A stretch of 64,000 bases of DNA from Allobosea sp. Lineage in GTDB: Bacteria; Pseudomonadota; Alphaproteobacteria; Rhizobiales; Beijerinckiaceae. Positions 28,760 to 37,396 of the stretch are shown in pieces. How positions within the stretch are numbered: position 1 is the first letter of the stretch; each line of letters opens with the position of its first letter. The position numbers and the translations under genes were made by a program. The notes beneath the pieces were generated by a model. It had not been told where the DNA came from. It worked only from the letters and a program-made list of their open reading frames with translations, and searched no databases. The stretch covers positions 1 to 64,000 of the forward strand of contig NZ_JAUYTP010000067.1 of the NCBI RefSeq assembly GCF_030695125.1, in the 5' to 3' direction.

Positions 28760-29554
28760 TCACAAGGGCCGCGCCGCGCCCCGGCGCGCCGCCATCCCCA
28801 GCAGCCAGAAATAGGCCGGATAAGGCAACAGGTTGATCGCCTTCAGCAGCCAGGACAGGCGGCGCGGGAAGGTGATCTCGAAACCACCGCGGGCGAACCC
28901 GTCGACGATGCGCCGCGCCGCTTCGTCGGGCGGCATGATAAAGGGCATCGGCACGTCCTTGGTCCGCGTCAGCGGCGTCTCGACCCAGCCCGGATTGACC
29001 AGTTGCAGGCGGATGCCGCGCTGGTCGCAGGTGAATTTCAGCGTCTCGCAGAGATGGATCGCCGCCGCCTTCGAGACGCCATAGGCCGAGGCCCCGGGCA
29101 GCCCGCCATAGCCCGCGACCGAGGCGTTGACCGCGATCTGGCCGCGACCGCGCAGCGCCATGCGCTCCATGACCGCCGACAGGCCGCGCGCCGCGCCGAG
29201 AAGATTGACGGCGATGATGCGCTCGAAGGCGGCGATATCGAGGACGCCGCCCGAATCGGGAGCGATTCCCGCATTCAGGAAGGCGAGCGCGATCGGGCCC
29301 TGCACGCTTTCGATGCCGTCGATCACGGCCTTCATCGAGGCGCTGTCGGTGACGTCGCCGGCATGGGCGACTATCCTGCCGGGCAGGCCCTCGGCGCGGC
29401 GCGCGACATTCTCGAGCAGATCGAGGCGCCGGGCGGTGATCGCCACGGTCCAGCCGCGCCGCGCCAGTTCGAGCGCGACCGCCTCGCCGATCCCGCTGCT
29501 GGCCCCCGTGACCCAGGCGACGCCGTCGCCCGGCTGCATACGCGGCAGTGACAT
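28760..29554 (-). CDS. Short-chain dehydrogenase/reductase
   Basis: 264 residues. Classical SDR pattern: VAWVTGASSGIGEAVALELA (cofactor loop TGxxxGIG), FLNAGIAPDSGG (NAG), VNASVAGYGGLPGASAYGVSKAA with Ser, Tyr and Lys of the catalytic triad, and LVNPGWVETPLT. The C-terminal tail ends in a hydrophobic stretch (LLPYPAYFWLLGMAARRG), which suggests loose membrane association. Substrate cannot be told from sequence. Confidence 0.88.
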   Translation of the reverse strand: MSLPRMQPGDGVAWVTGASSGIGEAVALELARRGWTVAITARRLDLLENVARRAEGLPGRIVAHAGDVTDSASMKAVIDGIESVQGPIALAFLNAGIAPDSGGVLDIAAFERIIAVNLLGAARGLSAVMERMALRGRGQIAVNASVAGYGGLPGASAYGVSKAAAIHLCETLKFTCDQRGIRLQLVNPGWVETPLTRTKDVPMPFIMPPDEAARRIVDGFARGGFEITFPRRLSWLLKAINLLPYPAYFWLLGMAARRGAARPL

Positions 29555-29737
29555 GGAACCTCACAGGCTGGCACCAAACGGCCGGTCGCCTGTCTAGGCC
29601 CTGCGCCGCGAAGACGGAAGAGGCGCCGGCTGCACCGTGGCAGCCTCGCCACTGCGCAGTTGGCACGGCGGCGCGGTTCGGTGCAGTCTCGGCCTCCCTC
29701 GGATCGACAGACCAAGCCCCTCGAAAGACGAAGCCCC

Positions 29738-30454
29738 ATGGCCACCACGCTGCTGTTCCGTGACGACGCCTATCGCACCGAAACACCGGCGACCGTGCTG
29801 GCCGTCACCGAACGCGGCGGCCTCGTTCTCGACCGCACCGTGTTCTACGCCACCGGCGGCGGGCAGCCCGGCGATGCGGGGCTGATCCGCCGCGCCGACG
29901 GCAGCGCCATTGCGATCGGCACCGCGATCTACGACCCCGACGACAGAAGCCGCGTGGTCCATGTCCCGCTCGAAGGCCAGAGCCTGCCCGCGCCGGGCGA
30001 AAGCGTCACCGCCGTGCTCGACTGGGAGCGGCGCCTCAAGCGCATGCGCATCCACACCGCCCTGCATCTGCTCAGCGTCGTCCTGGCCTATCCGGTGACC
30101 GGCGGCGCGATCGGCGAGGGCGACGGCCGGCTCGATTTCGACATTCCCGAAGGCGGGCTCGACAAGGCGGAGATTGCCGACAAGCTCAACGCCCTGATCG
30201 CCCGCAACGCCGACGTCACCGAAAGCTGGATCACCGACGCCGAACTCGACGCCAATCCCGGCCTCGTCAAGACGATGTCGGTGAAGCCGCCGCGCGGCTC
30301 GGGCCGGGTCCGGCTCGTGGCGATCGGCGATATCGACCTGCAGCCCTGCGGCGGCACCCATATCCGCAACACCGCCGAAATCGGCCTTGTCGCGGTCACC
30401 GATATCGAGAAGAAGGGCAAGCAGAACCGGCGCGTCCGGATTGCACTCGCCTGA
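29738..30454 (+). CDS. AlaX-type alanyl-tRNA editing protein
   Basis: 238 residues. A free-standing editing domain that hydrolyses Ser/Gly mischarged on tRNA-Ala. The zinc ligands are in RIHTALHLLS (HxxxH) and QPCGGTHIRNTAEIG (CxxxH). The first 90 residues form the beta-barrel glycine-rich domain of AlaX-M (FYATGGGQPGDAG). The start at 29738 is preceded by CTCGAAAGACG; a longer frame from 29660 adds an Arg/Pro-rich leader and is rejected. The sulfurtransferase follows 41 bases later, probably cotranscribed. Confidence 0.9.
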   Translation: MATTLLFRDDAYRTETPATVLAVTERGGLVLDRTVFYATGGGQPGDAGLIRRADGSAIAIGTAIYDPDDRSRVVHVPLEGQSLPAPGESVTAVLDWERRLKRMRIHTALHLLSVVLAYPVTGGAIGEGDGRLDFDIPEGGLDKAEIADKLNALIARNADVTESWITDAELDANPGLVKTMSVKPPRGSGRVRLVAIGDIDLQPCGGTHIRNTAEIGLVAVTDIEKKGKQNRRVRIALA

Positions 30455-30495
30455 CACGACCGGCCGGCAAAAAAGACCACGAGGAAACACCCGAC

Positions 30496-31353
30496 ATGGC
30501 ACGCGACACCGTTTTCGTCTCGACCGAGTGGCTCGCCGAGCGCCTGAACGCCCCCGACATCGTCGTGGTCGACGGCTCCTGGTATCTGCCGGTCCATGGC
30601 CGCGATCCCCATGCCGAATATGCCGACCGGCGTATTCCCGGCGCGCTGCGCTTCGACATCGACACGATCAAGGACACGACCTCCGACCTGCCGCACATGC
30701 TGCCGCGTCCGGAGGCCTTCGCCGCCGCCGTCGGCGCCATGGGCATCGGCGACGGCATGCGCATCGTCGTCTATGACGGGCTCGGCCTGTTTTCGGCGCC
30801 GCGCGTGCGCTGGACGTTTCGAACCTTCGGCGCCACCGATGTCGTCATCCTCGAAGGCGGCTTCCCGAAATGGCAGGCCGAAAACCGCCCGATCGAGCAT
30901 GGCCCGCCGCGCAGCCGCGCCGCGCGCAGCTTCACCGCCCGGCTCGACCATTCCGCCGTGGCCGACGCGGCAGACGTCGCCCGCGCCCTCACGGAGGGCA
31001 CCGCGCAGATCGTCGATGCCCGCCCCGGCGACCGTTTCCGCGGCGAGGCGCCCGAGCCGCGCGCCGGTGTGCGCTCCGGCCATATGCCCGGCTCGCTCAA
31101 CCTGCCCTTCCCCGCCATCGTCGAGAATGGCCAGCTCAAACCGGCGGACGCCATCGCAGCCGCCTTCGCCGAGGCCGGCGTCGATCTCGACAGGCCGCTG
31201 ATCACGAGCTGCGGCTCGGGCGTCTCGGCGGCGATCCTGTCGACCGCGCTGGAGACGATCGGCAAGCCGGCCCGCGCCATCTATGACGGCTCCTGGGCCG
31301 AATGGGGCGCCAGCGACTGGCCGCTCGCGACGGGACCGGCCCGCAAGCGCTGA
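30496..31353 (+). CDS. sseA: 3-mercaptopyruvate sulfurtransferase
   Basis: 285 residues, two rhodanese domains. The C-terminal active site is ITSCGSGVSAAIL, the CG(S/T)GV type of mercaptopyruvate sulfurtransferases rather than the CRKG(V/T) type of thiosulfate rhodanese. The N-terminal domain is catalytically inactive (YDGLGLFSAPRVRW in place of the Cys loop). Linker motif SGHMPGSLNLPF is conserved. AGGAAACACCCGAC precedes the ATG. Confidence 0.92.
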   Translation: MARDTVFVSTEWLAERLNAPDIVVVDGSWYLPVHGRDPHAEYADRRIPGALRFDIDTIKDTTSDLPHMLPRPEAFAAAVGAMGIGDGMRIVVYDGLGLFSAPRVRWTFRTFGATDVVILEGGFPKWQAENRPIEHGPPRSRAARSFTARLDHSAVADAADVARALTEGTAQIVDARPGDRFRGEAPEPRAGVRSGHMPGSLNLPFPAIVENGQLKPADAIAAAFAEAGVDLDRPLITSCGSGVSAAILSTALETIGKPARAIYDGSWAEWGASDWPLATGPARKR

Positions 31354-31547
31354 GCGGTCGAGCCACTGAGCACGCCGCTGCACCGCAGCCGGGCCGCATT
31401 GACCCCGACGCGATCGGGCTATAGCGGACGGAAACGGTGAGCGGCGACGACGACCGGTGCGCCGGCTGTCGCAAAGCGCCGTCAGACTGGGTCGAGACGG
31501 CCGTGCGTGCAGGGCCTGGCCGCGACACCGCAGAGCAGATCGAGACG

Positions 31548-33116
31548 ATGACGCCGACTGACGACACGCCGAGGGCCACGCGGCGCGACTGGCTTGGGCT
31601 GGCCGTGATCGCCCTGCCCTGCCTGCTCTATTCGATGGACCTGACCGTCCTGAACCTCGCCGTGCCGCAGCTCAGCGCCGACCTCAAGCCGAGCGCGGCG
31701 CAAATGCTCTGGATCGTCGACATCTACGGCTTCATGGTCGCGGGCTCGCTGATCACCATGGGCACGCTCGGCGACCGGATCGGGCGGCGCAAGCTGCTGC
31801 TGATCGGCGCGGCGGCCTTCGGCTTCGCCTCCGTCCTGGCGGCCTTCTCGACCAGCGCCGAGATGCTGATCGCGACGCGGGCGCTGCTCGGCGTCGCCGG
31901 CGCGACGCTCGCGCCCTCGACGCTGTCCTTGATCCACAACATGTTCCGCAACCCGCAGGAGCGGACCTTCGCGATCGGGATCTGGATCGCCAGCTTCTCG
32001 GCCGGCGGCGCGATCGGCCCGCTCGTCGGCGGCCTGCTGCTGGAGCATTACTGGTGGGGCTCGGTCTTCCTCGTCGGCGTGCCGGTGATGCTGCTGCTGC
32101 TGATCCTCGGCCCGATCCTGCTGCCGGAGTTCAAGGACCCCGATGCCGGGCGGATCGATCTCCTCAGTGCGGCCCTGTCGCTCGCCGCCGTCCTCGCCAC
32201 GATCTACGGCATCAAGGACATGGCCGAGCACGGAATCGGCTGGCGCGCCGTGGCGCCGATTCTGGCGGGCATCGGCATCGGCGCCGTTTTCCTGCGCCGG
32301 CAGCGACGGCTGACCGACCCGATGCTCGACCTCAAGCTGTTCCGCAATGCGGTCATCAGCGCGGCGCTGGCGATCAACGTGCTCGGCTTCCTGTTCCTGT
32401 TCGGCAGCTTCCTGTTCATCGGGCAGTATCTGCAACTGGTGCTCGGCTTCTCGCCGCTCGAGGCCGGCCTTTGGAGCCTGCCCTCGGCGATCGCCTTCAT
32501 CCTGGGCGCGCCGGTCGTGCCCGTGCTGGCGCATCGCTTCCGGCCGGCCCTTATCATGGGCACCGGGCTGGCGCTGGCCGGCTGCGGCTTTGCCCTGCTG
32601 TCGCGGGTTGCAGTTGACAGCCACCCCGCGGTCGTCGTGGTTGCAGGCGTCGTCTTCTCGCTCGGCTTCACGCCGGTCGTCGCCCTGACGACGGAGTTGA
32701 TCGTCGGCACAGCGCCGCCGGAGCGCGCCGGCTCGGCTGCGGCGCTCTCCGAGACCAGCCTCGAATTCGGCGGCGCCGTCGGCATCGCGATCCTCGGCAG
32801 CATCATCACTGCCGTCTATCGCAGTGAGATCGCCGCCGGGATGCCGGCGGGCCTGCCAGACGAGGCCGCACGCGTCGCGGCCGCGACGCTGGGCGGGGCG
32901 GTCGCCGAAGCCGCGCAGCTGCCGGCGGATCTCGCCGCCGGCCTGCTCGCGGTGGCCCGCGCGGCCTTCGTCTCAGGCATGCAGCTTTCCGCCCTGGTCG
33001 CGACGCTGGGACTGTTTGCAACCGCGCTGGTCGCGCTCGTGCTGCTGCGCGCCGTGCCGCCGGCGTCCGCGCAGGTAGCGCCGAAGCCGGTTTCGCCCGA
33101 GGCCGCGCTGCCCTAA
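31548..33116 (+). CDS. MFS drug exporter, DHA2 (EmrB/QacA) family
   Basis: 522 residues, about 14 membrane spans as expected for DHA2 proton antiporters. Motif A is TMGTLGDRIGRRKLLLIG; motif C-like GGAIGPLVGGLLLEHYWWGS is present; the first span has LLYSMDLTVLNLAVPQLS. A long loop near residue 445 (SEIAAGMPAGLPDEAARVAA) is typical of SmvA/QacA-like members. The start MTPTDDTPRATRRDW at 31548 is chosen because the longer frame (from 31437) adds 37 hydrophilic residues with no homology. Substrate unknown, probably cationic or aromatic compounds. Confidence 0.9.
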   Translation: MTPTDDTPRATRRDWLGLAVIALPCLLYSMDLTVLNLAVPQLSADLKPSAAQMLWIVDIYGFMVAGSLITMGTLGDRIGRRKLLLIGAAAFGFASVLAAFSTSAEMLIATRALLGVAGATLAPSTLSLIHNMFRNPQERTFAIGIWIASFSAGGAIGPLVGGLLLEHYWWGSVFLVGVPVMLLLLILGPILLPEFKDPDAGRIDLLSAALSLAAVLATIYGIKDMAEHGIGWRAVAPILAGIGIGAVFLRRQRRLTDPMLDLKLFRNAVISAALAINVLGFLFLFGSFLFIGQYLQLVLGFSPLEAGLWSLPSAIAFILGAPVVPVLAHRFRPALIMGTGLALAGCGFALLSRVAVDSHPAVVVVAGVVFSLGFTPVVALTTELIVGTAPPERAGSAAALSETSLEFGGAVGIAILGSIITAVYRSEIAAGMPAGLPDEAARVAAATLGGAVAEAAQLPADLAAGLLAVARAAFVSGMQLSALVATLGLFATALVALVLLRAVPPASAQVAPKPVSPEAALP

Positions 33117-33134
33117 ACCTGTCCGGACAGGAGC

Positions 33135-33671
33135 ATGCCGATGTCCGACCATGATCACGACCATCCTCACGATCATCCCCATGAGCACGGCCACGTCGCC
33201 GACGGCGAGCCGCGCTGGAAGCATGACGGCGTCCGGGTCGTCACCGGCGACAGGCTCGATTCCAACACCGCCCAGACGCCGGGCATGTTCCGGCAGGCGG
33301 CGATCAACCATGCCCGCGTCGGCGCGCAGAAGATCTGGGCCGGTACGGTCTCGATCCAGCCCAACGCCAAGACGGGCGTCCACCACCATGGCGAGCTCGA
33401 AAGCGTGATCTATGTCGTGCGCGGCAAGGCGCGGATGCGCTGGGGCGAACGGCTCGAATTCGTGGCCGAGGCCGGCCCAGGCGACTTCATCTATGTGCCG
33501 CCCTTCGTGCCGCATCAGGAGATCAACGCCGACCCCGACAACCCGCTCGAATGCGTGCTGGTCCGCTCCGACAACGAGGCGGTGGTCGTCAACATCACCG
33601 ATGTCGACCCGGTCGAAGCCCCGGAATCGGTCTATTGGGTCGACCCGATCCACAAGCACCCGCCGGGCTGA
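33135..33671 (+). CDS. Cupin protein with a His-rich N-terminal tag
   Basis: 178 residues. The first 20 residues alternate His, Asp and Pro (DHDHDHPHDHPHEHGH), a natural metal-binding tail like those of UreE or HypB. A single cupin domain follows with motif 1 TGVHHHGELESVIYVVRG and motif 2 PGDFIYVPPFVPHQEIN, giving the usual metal ligands. It lies 18 bases after the exporter gene and is probably cotranscribed. Function unknown; a metal-dependent oxygenase, isomerase or metal store are all possible. Confidence 0.8.
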   Translation: MPMSDHDHDHPHDHPHEHGHVADGEPRWKHDGVRVVTGDRLDSNTAQTPGMFRQAAINHARVGAQKIWAGTVSIQPNAKTGVHHHGELESVIYVVRGKARMRWGERLEFVAEAGPGDFIYVPPFVPHQEINADPDNPLECVLVRSDNEAVVVNITDVDPVEAPESVYWVDPIHKHPPG

Positions 33672-33680
33672 GCGGGCCGG

Positions 33681-34805
33681 TCAGGCAAGGTCCGCCTGGC
33701 CTTCGCCCTCGCGGGCCATGATGTGGATCCCTTCCGGCATCAGGGCGACGGTGACCGCCGAGCCGGGTCCGAGCCCGGTCCGGCGGGCGTAATGCGCGGG
33801 CAAGGTCATCGACAGCAAGGGCGCGTCTTGGCCGTCGAGGACGACGGTGACGGCCAGACTCTCGCTGAGATGGACGAGATCGCGGATCGTGGCCGCGAAG
33901 CGGTTGGGCTGGCTGTCGGCCTGATCGAGGTCGGTGCGGCTAAGCAACACCTGCGTACCGGCGATCGCCCAGGCGATGTCGGCCCCGACCGGATGGGACT
34001 CGGCGCGGGGAGTCTCGATCCTGCGGCCGTTCCAGTCGAGCCAGGTGCGAGGACCGTCCTGTGCGACGATGCGAGCTGAAAAGATGTTCTTGAGATCGAC
34101 CAGCCGCGCCGCCTGCACGCTCGCCGGCCGGGCCAGGACATCGCGCGGCGTCCCGGTCTGGAGGATCCTCCCCCGGTCCAGCAGGCACATCCGGTTGGCG
34201 ACGCGGGCCGCCTCGTCGAAATCATGCGTCACGACGAGGATCGGGATCGGGAAGGCCCGGCTCAGGTCTCGCAATTCGCCGTAGAGCCGCTGGCGCGTCA
34301 CCCGATCGACCGCGGAGAACGGCTCGTCGAGCAAAAGCACGTCGGGATCGCGCGCCAGCGCCCGCGCAACGGCGACGCGCTGCTGCTGGCCGCCTGAGAG
34401 TTCCGCCGGCCTGCGTGTGTGGAGATCGGCCAGATGGACCAGTTCGAGCAGTTCGCCGGCCCGGCGCGACCGCTCCGGACGGGGCAGATGGCCGAGCGCC
34501 GCAGCCACATTCGCCAGCGCGGTCATATGGGGAAACAGCGCATAATTCTGGAAGACGAGGCCGACGCGCCGGCGATAGGGCGGCAGATCGATCCGGCGCG
34601 AGGTGTCCAGCCAGCTTGCCCCTCCGACCGAGACTTGGCCGACCGCCGGTCGGTAGAGGCCGGCAATGGTGCGCAGGATCGTGGTTTTGCCGCTTCCCGA
34701 TGGGCCGACCATAGCCAGGACATCGCCGGCCGCGCAGGACAGGCTCAGATCCAGCGGGATCGGTGCGGTCTGTCGCAGCGTGACCGCGAGCGCATCGTCA
34801 GCCAT
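33681..34805 (-). CDS. modC: Molybdate ABC transporter ATP-binding protein
   Basis: 374 residues. ATPase of the molybdate importer. Walker A is GPSGSGKTT, signature AELSGGQQQRVAVARAL, Walker B DVLLLDEPFSAVD, switch His in VVTHDFDEA. The C-terminal about 130 residues form a TOBE-type regulatory domain. The ATG lies 8 bases inside the end of modB, so the two are translationally coupled. The last gene of the modABC operon. Confidence 0.9.
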   Translation of the reverse strand: MADDALAVTLRQTAPIPLDLSLSCAAGDVLAMVGPSGSGKTTILRTIAGLYRPAVGQVSVGGASWLDTSRRIDLPPYRRRVGLVFQNYALFPHMTALANVAAALGHLPRPERSRRAGELLELVHLADLHTRRPAELSGGQQQRVAVARALARDPDVLLLDEPFSAVDRVTRQRLYGELRDLSRAFPIPILVVTHDFDEAARVANRMCLLDRGRILQTGTPRDVLARPASVQAARLVDLKNIFSARIVAQDGPRTWLDWNGRRIETPRAESHPVGADIAWAIAGTQVLLSRTDLDQADSQPNRFAATIRDLVHLSESLAVTVVLDGQDAPLLSMTLPAHYARRTGLGPGSAVTVALMPEGIHIMAREGEGQADLA

Positions 34806-35466
34806 GTCGGCGACCGACCTGCGAGGAGAGGCGGTAGATCAGTCCCAGCGTCGCCAGCGACATCGCCAGCAGCGTCGCGGCCATGATGCCGGCGCTGGCC
34901 GTGTCGAAGGCCTGGACGCGGTCATAGATCGCGATCGCGACGGTCTTCGTCTCCCCGGAAATCGATCCGCCGACCATCAGCACCACGCCGAACTCGCCCA
35001 GTGTGTGGGCGAAGGTCAGGACCAGCCCCATCAGGATCCCCTGCCAGGCGAGCGGGATCTCGATGCGCATCAGAACGGACCGGGGCGACAGCCCCGAGAC
35101 GGCAGCCGCCTCGCGGATTTCAGGCGCGATCGCCTCGAAGGCCCGCTGCGCCGGCTGGATGGCGAAAGGCAGATTGACGATCACCGAGGCCAGCACCAAT
35201 CCCTCGAAGGAAAAGACAAGGTTGTGCCCGAAGGTCGCCGCCCAGAACTGGCCGATCGGGGTCGCCCCGCCGACGCTGACGAGCAGGTAGTATCCCACGA
35301 CGGTCGGCGGCAGCACCAGCGGCAAGGCCAGCGCCGCTTCGACGAAACCCTTTCCCGGGAAGCGGGCATAGGCGAGCCAGCGTCCGACGAACACCCCGAC
35401 AGGCAACAGCACCGCCACCGTCACGAGACCCAGCTTGATCGACAGTGAGAACGCGACCCAATCCAA
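34798..35466 (-). CDS. modB: Molybdate ABC transporter permease
   Basis: 222 residues, five or six membrane spans. The EAA-type coupling loop is seen in EIREAAAVSGLSPRSVLMRIEIPLAW, and FPGKGFVEAALALPLVLPPTVVGYYLL and HTLGEFGVVLMVGGSI are typical of ModB. It sits between modA (11-base gap) and modC (8-base overlap). Confidence 0.95.
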   Translation of the reverse strand: MDWVAFSLSIKLGLVTVAVLLPVGVFVGRWLAYARFPGKGFVEAALALPLVLPPTVVGYYLLVSVGGATPIGQFWAATFGHNLVFSFEGLVLASVIVNLPFAIQPAQRAFEAIAPEIREAAAVSGLSPRSVLMRIEIPLAWQGILMGLVLTFAHTLGEFGVVLMVGGSISGETKTVAIAIYDRVQAFDTASAGIMAATLLAMSLATLGLIYRLSSQVGRRHG

Positions 35467-35477
35467 CGTGGCAGACC

Positions 35478-36284
35478 CTATTCGCCCGGCAACAGGAAAC
35501 CATAGCGCTTCAGCACGGCTCGCGCCGACGCCGACTGCGCATAGTCGTAAAAGGCTCGCGTAACGTCGTCGGCGCTCTTCAGCAGGACCATGCGCTGACG
35601 CAGCGGCTGGTGCAGCTCGGCCGGGATGAGCGCGTAGGTCCCAAGCTGCGCCATCTGCGGCGCCAAAGCCAGTGAAAGGGCGAAGATGCCACCCTGCGTC
35701 GAGCCCGATGCGGCGAACTGAGCCGCCTGGCTGACATTCTCGCCGAACACCAGCCGCGGGCGCACCGTGTCCCAGAGCCCCGCCGTCGTGAGCGCCTCCT
35801 GGGCGGCGCGGCCGTAAGGCGCGTGCTCGGGATTGGCGATGGCGAAGCGCGTGATGCGGCCATCGGCCAGCGCCGCCTTGAACCCTGCCAGCTGCGAATC
35901 GGGTTGCCAGTTCGCCCCCTTCGGCGCGAACAGGACGATGCGGCCGATCGCATAGAGGGCGCCGCGATCGACCGTCAGCCCCTTCTCGTGCAGCTCGAAC
36001 ACGAAACCCTCATCGGCCGACAGGAACAGCTGGAACGGCGCCCCCTGGATGATCTGCGTCTTGAAATTGCCCGACGAACCATAGGTCGGCAGCACAACCC
36101 GCCCGGTTTCTTGGGTGAAGGCGGCGATCATTTCGTCGAGGGCAAATTTCAGATCCGATGCGGCGGCGATCCGCGGCGCGTTGGCCTGAGCGCCCGCCGG
36201 CACGACGGCGCCGAAGGCCAGAGCCATTGCAGCCACGCTCAAACGCATGATCCAACGCAGCGCCCGCTCAATCTGCGACGGCAC
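35478..36284 (-). CDS. modA: Molybdate-binding periplasmic protein
   Basis: 268 residues. A GTG start at 36284 is supported by AGGAGAGAGCC just upstream; an internal ATG 12 codons later is the alternative. A hydrophobic signal (RLSVAAMALAFGAVVPAGAQA) is followed by the ModA ligand-binding motifs IAAASDLKFALDEM, YGSSGNFKTQIIQGAPFQLF and IANPEHAPYGRAAQEAL. It opens the leftward modABC operon, facing the modE-like gene over the Mo-box. Confidence 0.93.
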   Translation of the reverse strand: MPSQIERALRWIMRLSVAAMALAFGAVVPAGAQANAPRIAAASDLKFALDEMIAAFTQETGRVVLPTYGSSGNFKTQIIQGAPFQLFLSADEGFVFELHEKGLTVDRGALYAIGRIVLFAPKGANWQPDSQLAGFKAALADGRITRFAIANPEHAPYGRAAQEALTTAGLWDTVRPRLVFGENVSQAAQFAASGSTQGGIFALSLALAPQMAQLGTYALIPAELHQPLRQRMVLLKSADDVTRAFYDYAQSASARAVLKRYGFLLPGE

Positions 36285-36297
36285 GGCTCTCTCCTCT

Positions 36298-36321
36298 CGT
36301 TATATCCAACGGACTATAACG
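36298..36321. promoter_or_regulatory. Mo-box: probable ModE operator
   Basis: CGTTATA (36298-36304) and TATAACG (36315-36321) are perfect inverted halves 10 bases apart. This matches the CGTTATAT-spacer-ATATAACG form of ModE binding sites (known consensus). It lies 14 bases upstream of the modA GTG and faces the modE-like gene, so it probably represses modABC when molybdate is plentiful. Confidence 0.8.
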
Positions 36322-36428
36322 TTGAATCGCCAGTTCGCCATCAAAATCGGCGGCGGGCGGCGGGCGCCTGAGCGTCCTGCTGGCCAGTTCGCTTGGGAAT
36401 TGCCGCGGCGATGTTCTACCATCCGGGC

Positions 36429-36866
36429 ATGCCCAAAGATGCCGCCATCCCCGAGACGTCACCAACGCGCCCTGCGCTGAAGCTCGGCCTGCGGCTCGAT
36501 TTCACGCCGGGGGGCCGACTCGGCCCCGGCAAGGCCGATCTGCTCGAGGCGATCGGCCGGACCGGCTCGATCTCCGCTGCGGGCCGCGCGATGACGATGT
36601 CCTATCGCCGCGCCTGGCTCTTGGTCGACGATCTCAACCGCATGTTCAAGCAGCCTCTGGTCGAGGCGCAGCCCGGCGGCGCCAAGGGCGGCGGCGCGCG
36701 TCTGACGCCGCTCGGCATCGAGGTCATCGCGCATTACCGCGCGGTCGAGCGGGCCGTTCGGGACGCGGGTGCCGCCCCGCTCGCAGCGTTGCGCGACCTG
36801 ATCGAGCCGGCCCCGCGCCCGGCCCCGGGCGAGGATGAAGTCGTCCCTGACGAAGACGAGGACTGA
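36429..36866 (+). CDS. ModE-like regulator, DNA-binding domain only
   Basis: 145 residues from ATG 36429; an in-frame ATG at 36411 is equally possible because neither has a clear ribosome binding site. KADLLEAIGRTGSISAAGRA and MTMSYRRAWLLVDDLNRMF form the ModE/LysR-type winged helix, and GGARLTPLGIEVIAHYRAVE completes it. The tail is Pro/Asp/Glu-rich. The C-terminal molbindin domains that bind molybdate in E. coli ModE are missing, so the effector must be sensed in another way. Four bases separate its stop from the cueR-like ATG. Confidence 0.85.
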   Translation: MPKDAAIPETSPTRPALKLGLRLDFTPGGRLGPGKADLLEAIGRTGSISAAGRAMTMSYRRAWLLVDDLNRMFKQPLVEAQPGGAKGGGARLTPLGIEVIAHYRAVERAVRDAGAAPLAALRDLIEPAPRPAPGEDEVVPDEDED

Positions 36867-36870
36867 CGCC

Positions 36871-37278
36871 ATGAACATCGGCGAGGCGGCGAAGCGCTCC
36901 GGCGTCAGCGCCAAGATGATCCGCTATTACGAGAGCATCGGGCTGATCGCGGCTCCGCTGCGGACGCAGGCGCAGTACCGCGTCTATGCGGATGAGGACG
37001 TCCACACGCTGCGCTTCATCCGGCGCGCCCGAAATCTCGGCTTCTCGCTGGAGGAAAGCCGCGCGCTCTTGGCGCTCTGGCGCGACAAGAGCCGCGCCAG
37101 CGCCGATGTGAAGCAGCTTGCCATGAGCCATGTCCGCGACCTCGAGGCGAAGGCGGCCGAACTGCAGGCGATGGCCGACGCGCTACGCCATCTCGCGCAG
37201 CACTGCCATGGCGACGGCCGGCCCGACTGCCCGATCCTGAGCGACCTCGCCGCACCACCCCGCGATCCCTGCTGCTGA
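36871..37278 (+). CDS. cueR: CueR-type copper-responsive MerR regulator
   Basis: 135 residues. The MerR HTH is MNIGEAAKRSGVSAKMIRYYESIGLI, and the C-terminal metal loop HCHGDGRPDCPILSDL has the two cysteines seven residues apart that bind a monovalent ion in CueR. A final Cys-Cys ends the protein. GAGG precedes the ATG. It follows the ModE-like gene by 4 bases. No copA, copZ or multicopper oxidase is nearby, so its targets lie elsewhere. Confidence 0.85.
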   Translation: MNIGEAAKRSGVSAKMIRYYESIGLIAAPLRTQAQYRVYADEDVHTLRFIRRARNLGFSLEESRALLALWRDKSRASADVKQLAMSHVRDLEAKAAELQAMADALRHLAQHCHGDGRPDCPILSDLAAPPRDPCC

Positions 37279-37396
37279 GCGGGGCATCGACCGCAGCGCA
37301 TGAAACGACCGGAAAATCGCCCCGGCCATGCGTCTGTCGGCTGGACGGAACGGGGCGCGATTGGTCATATGCCGGCCTGACCAAGGCAGGACCATC

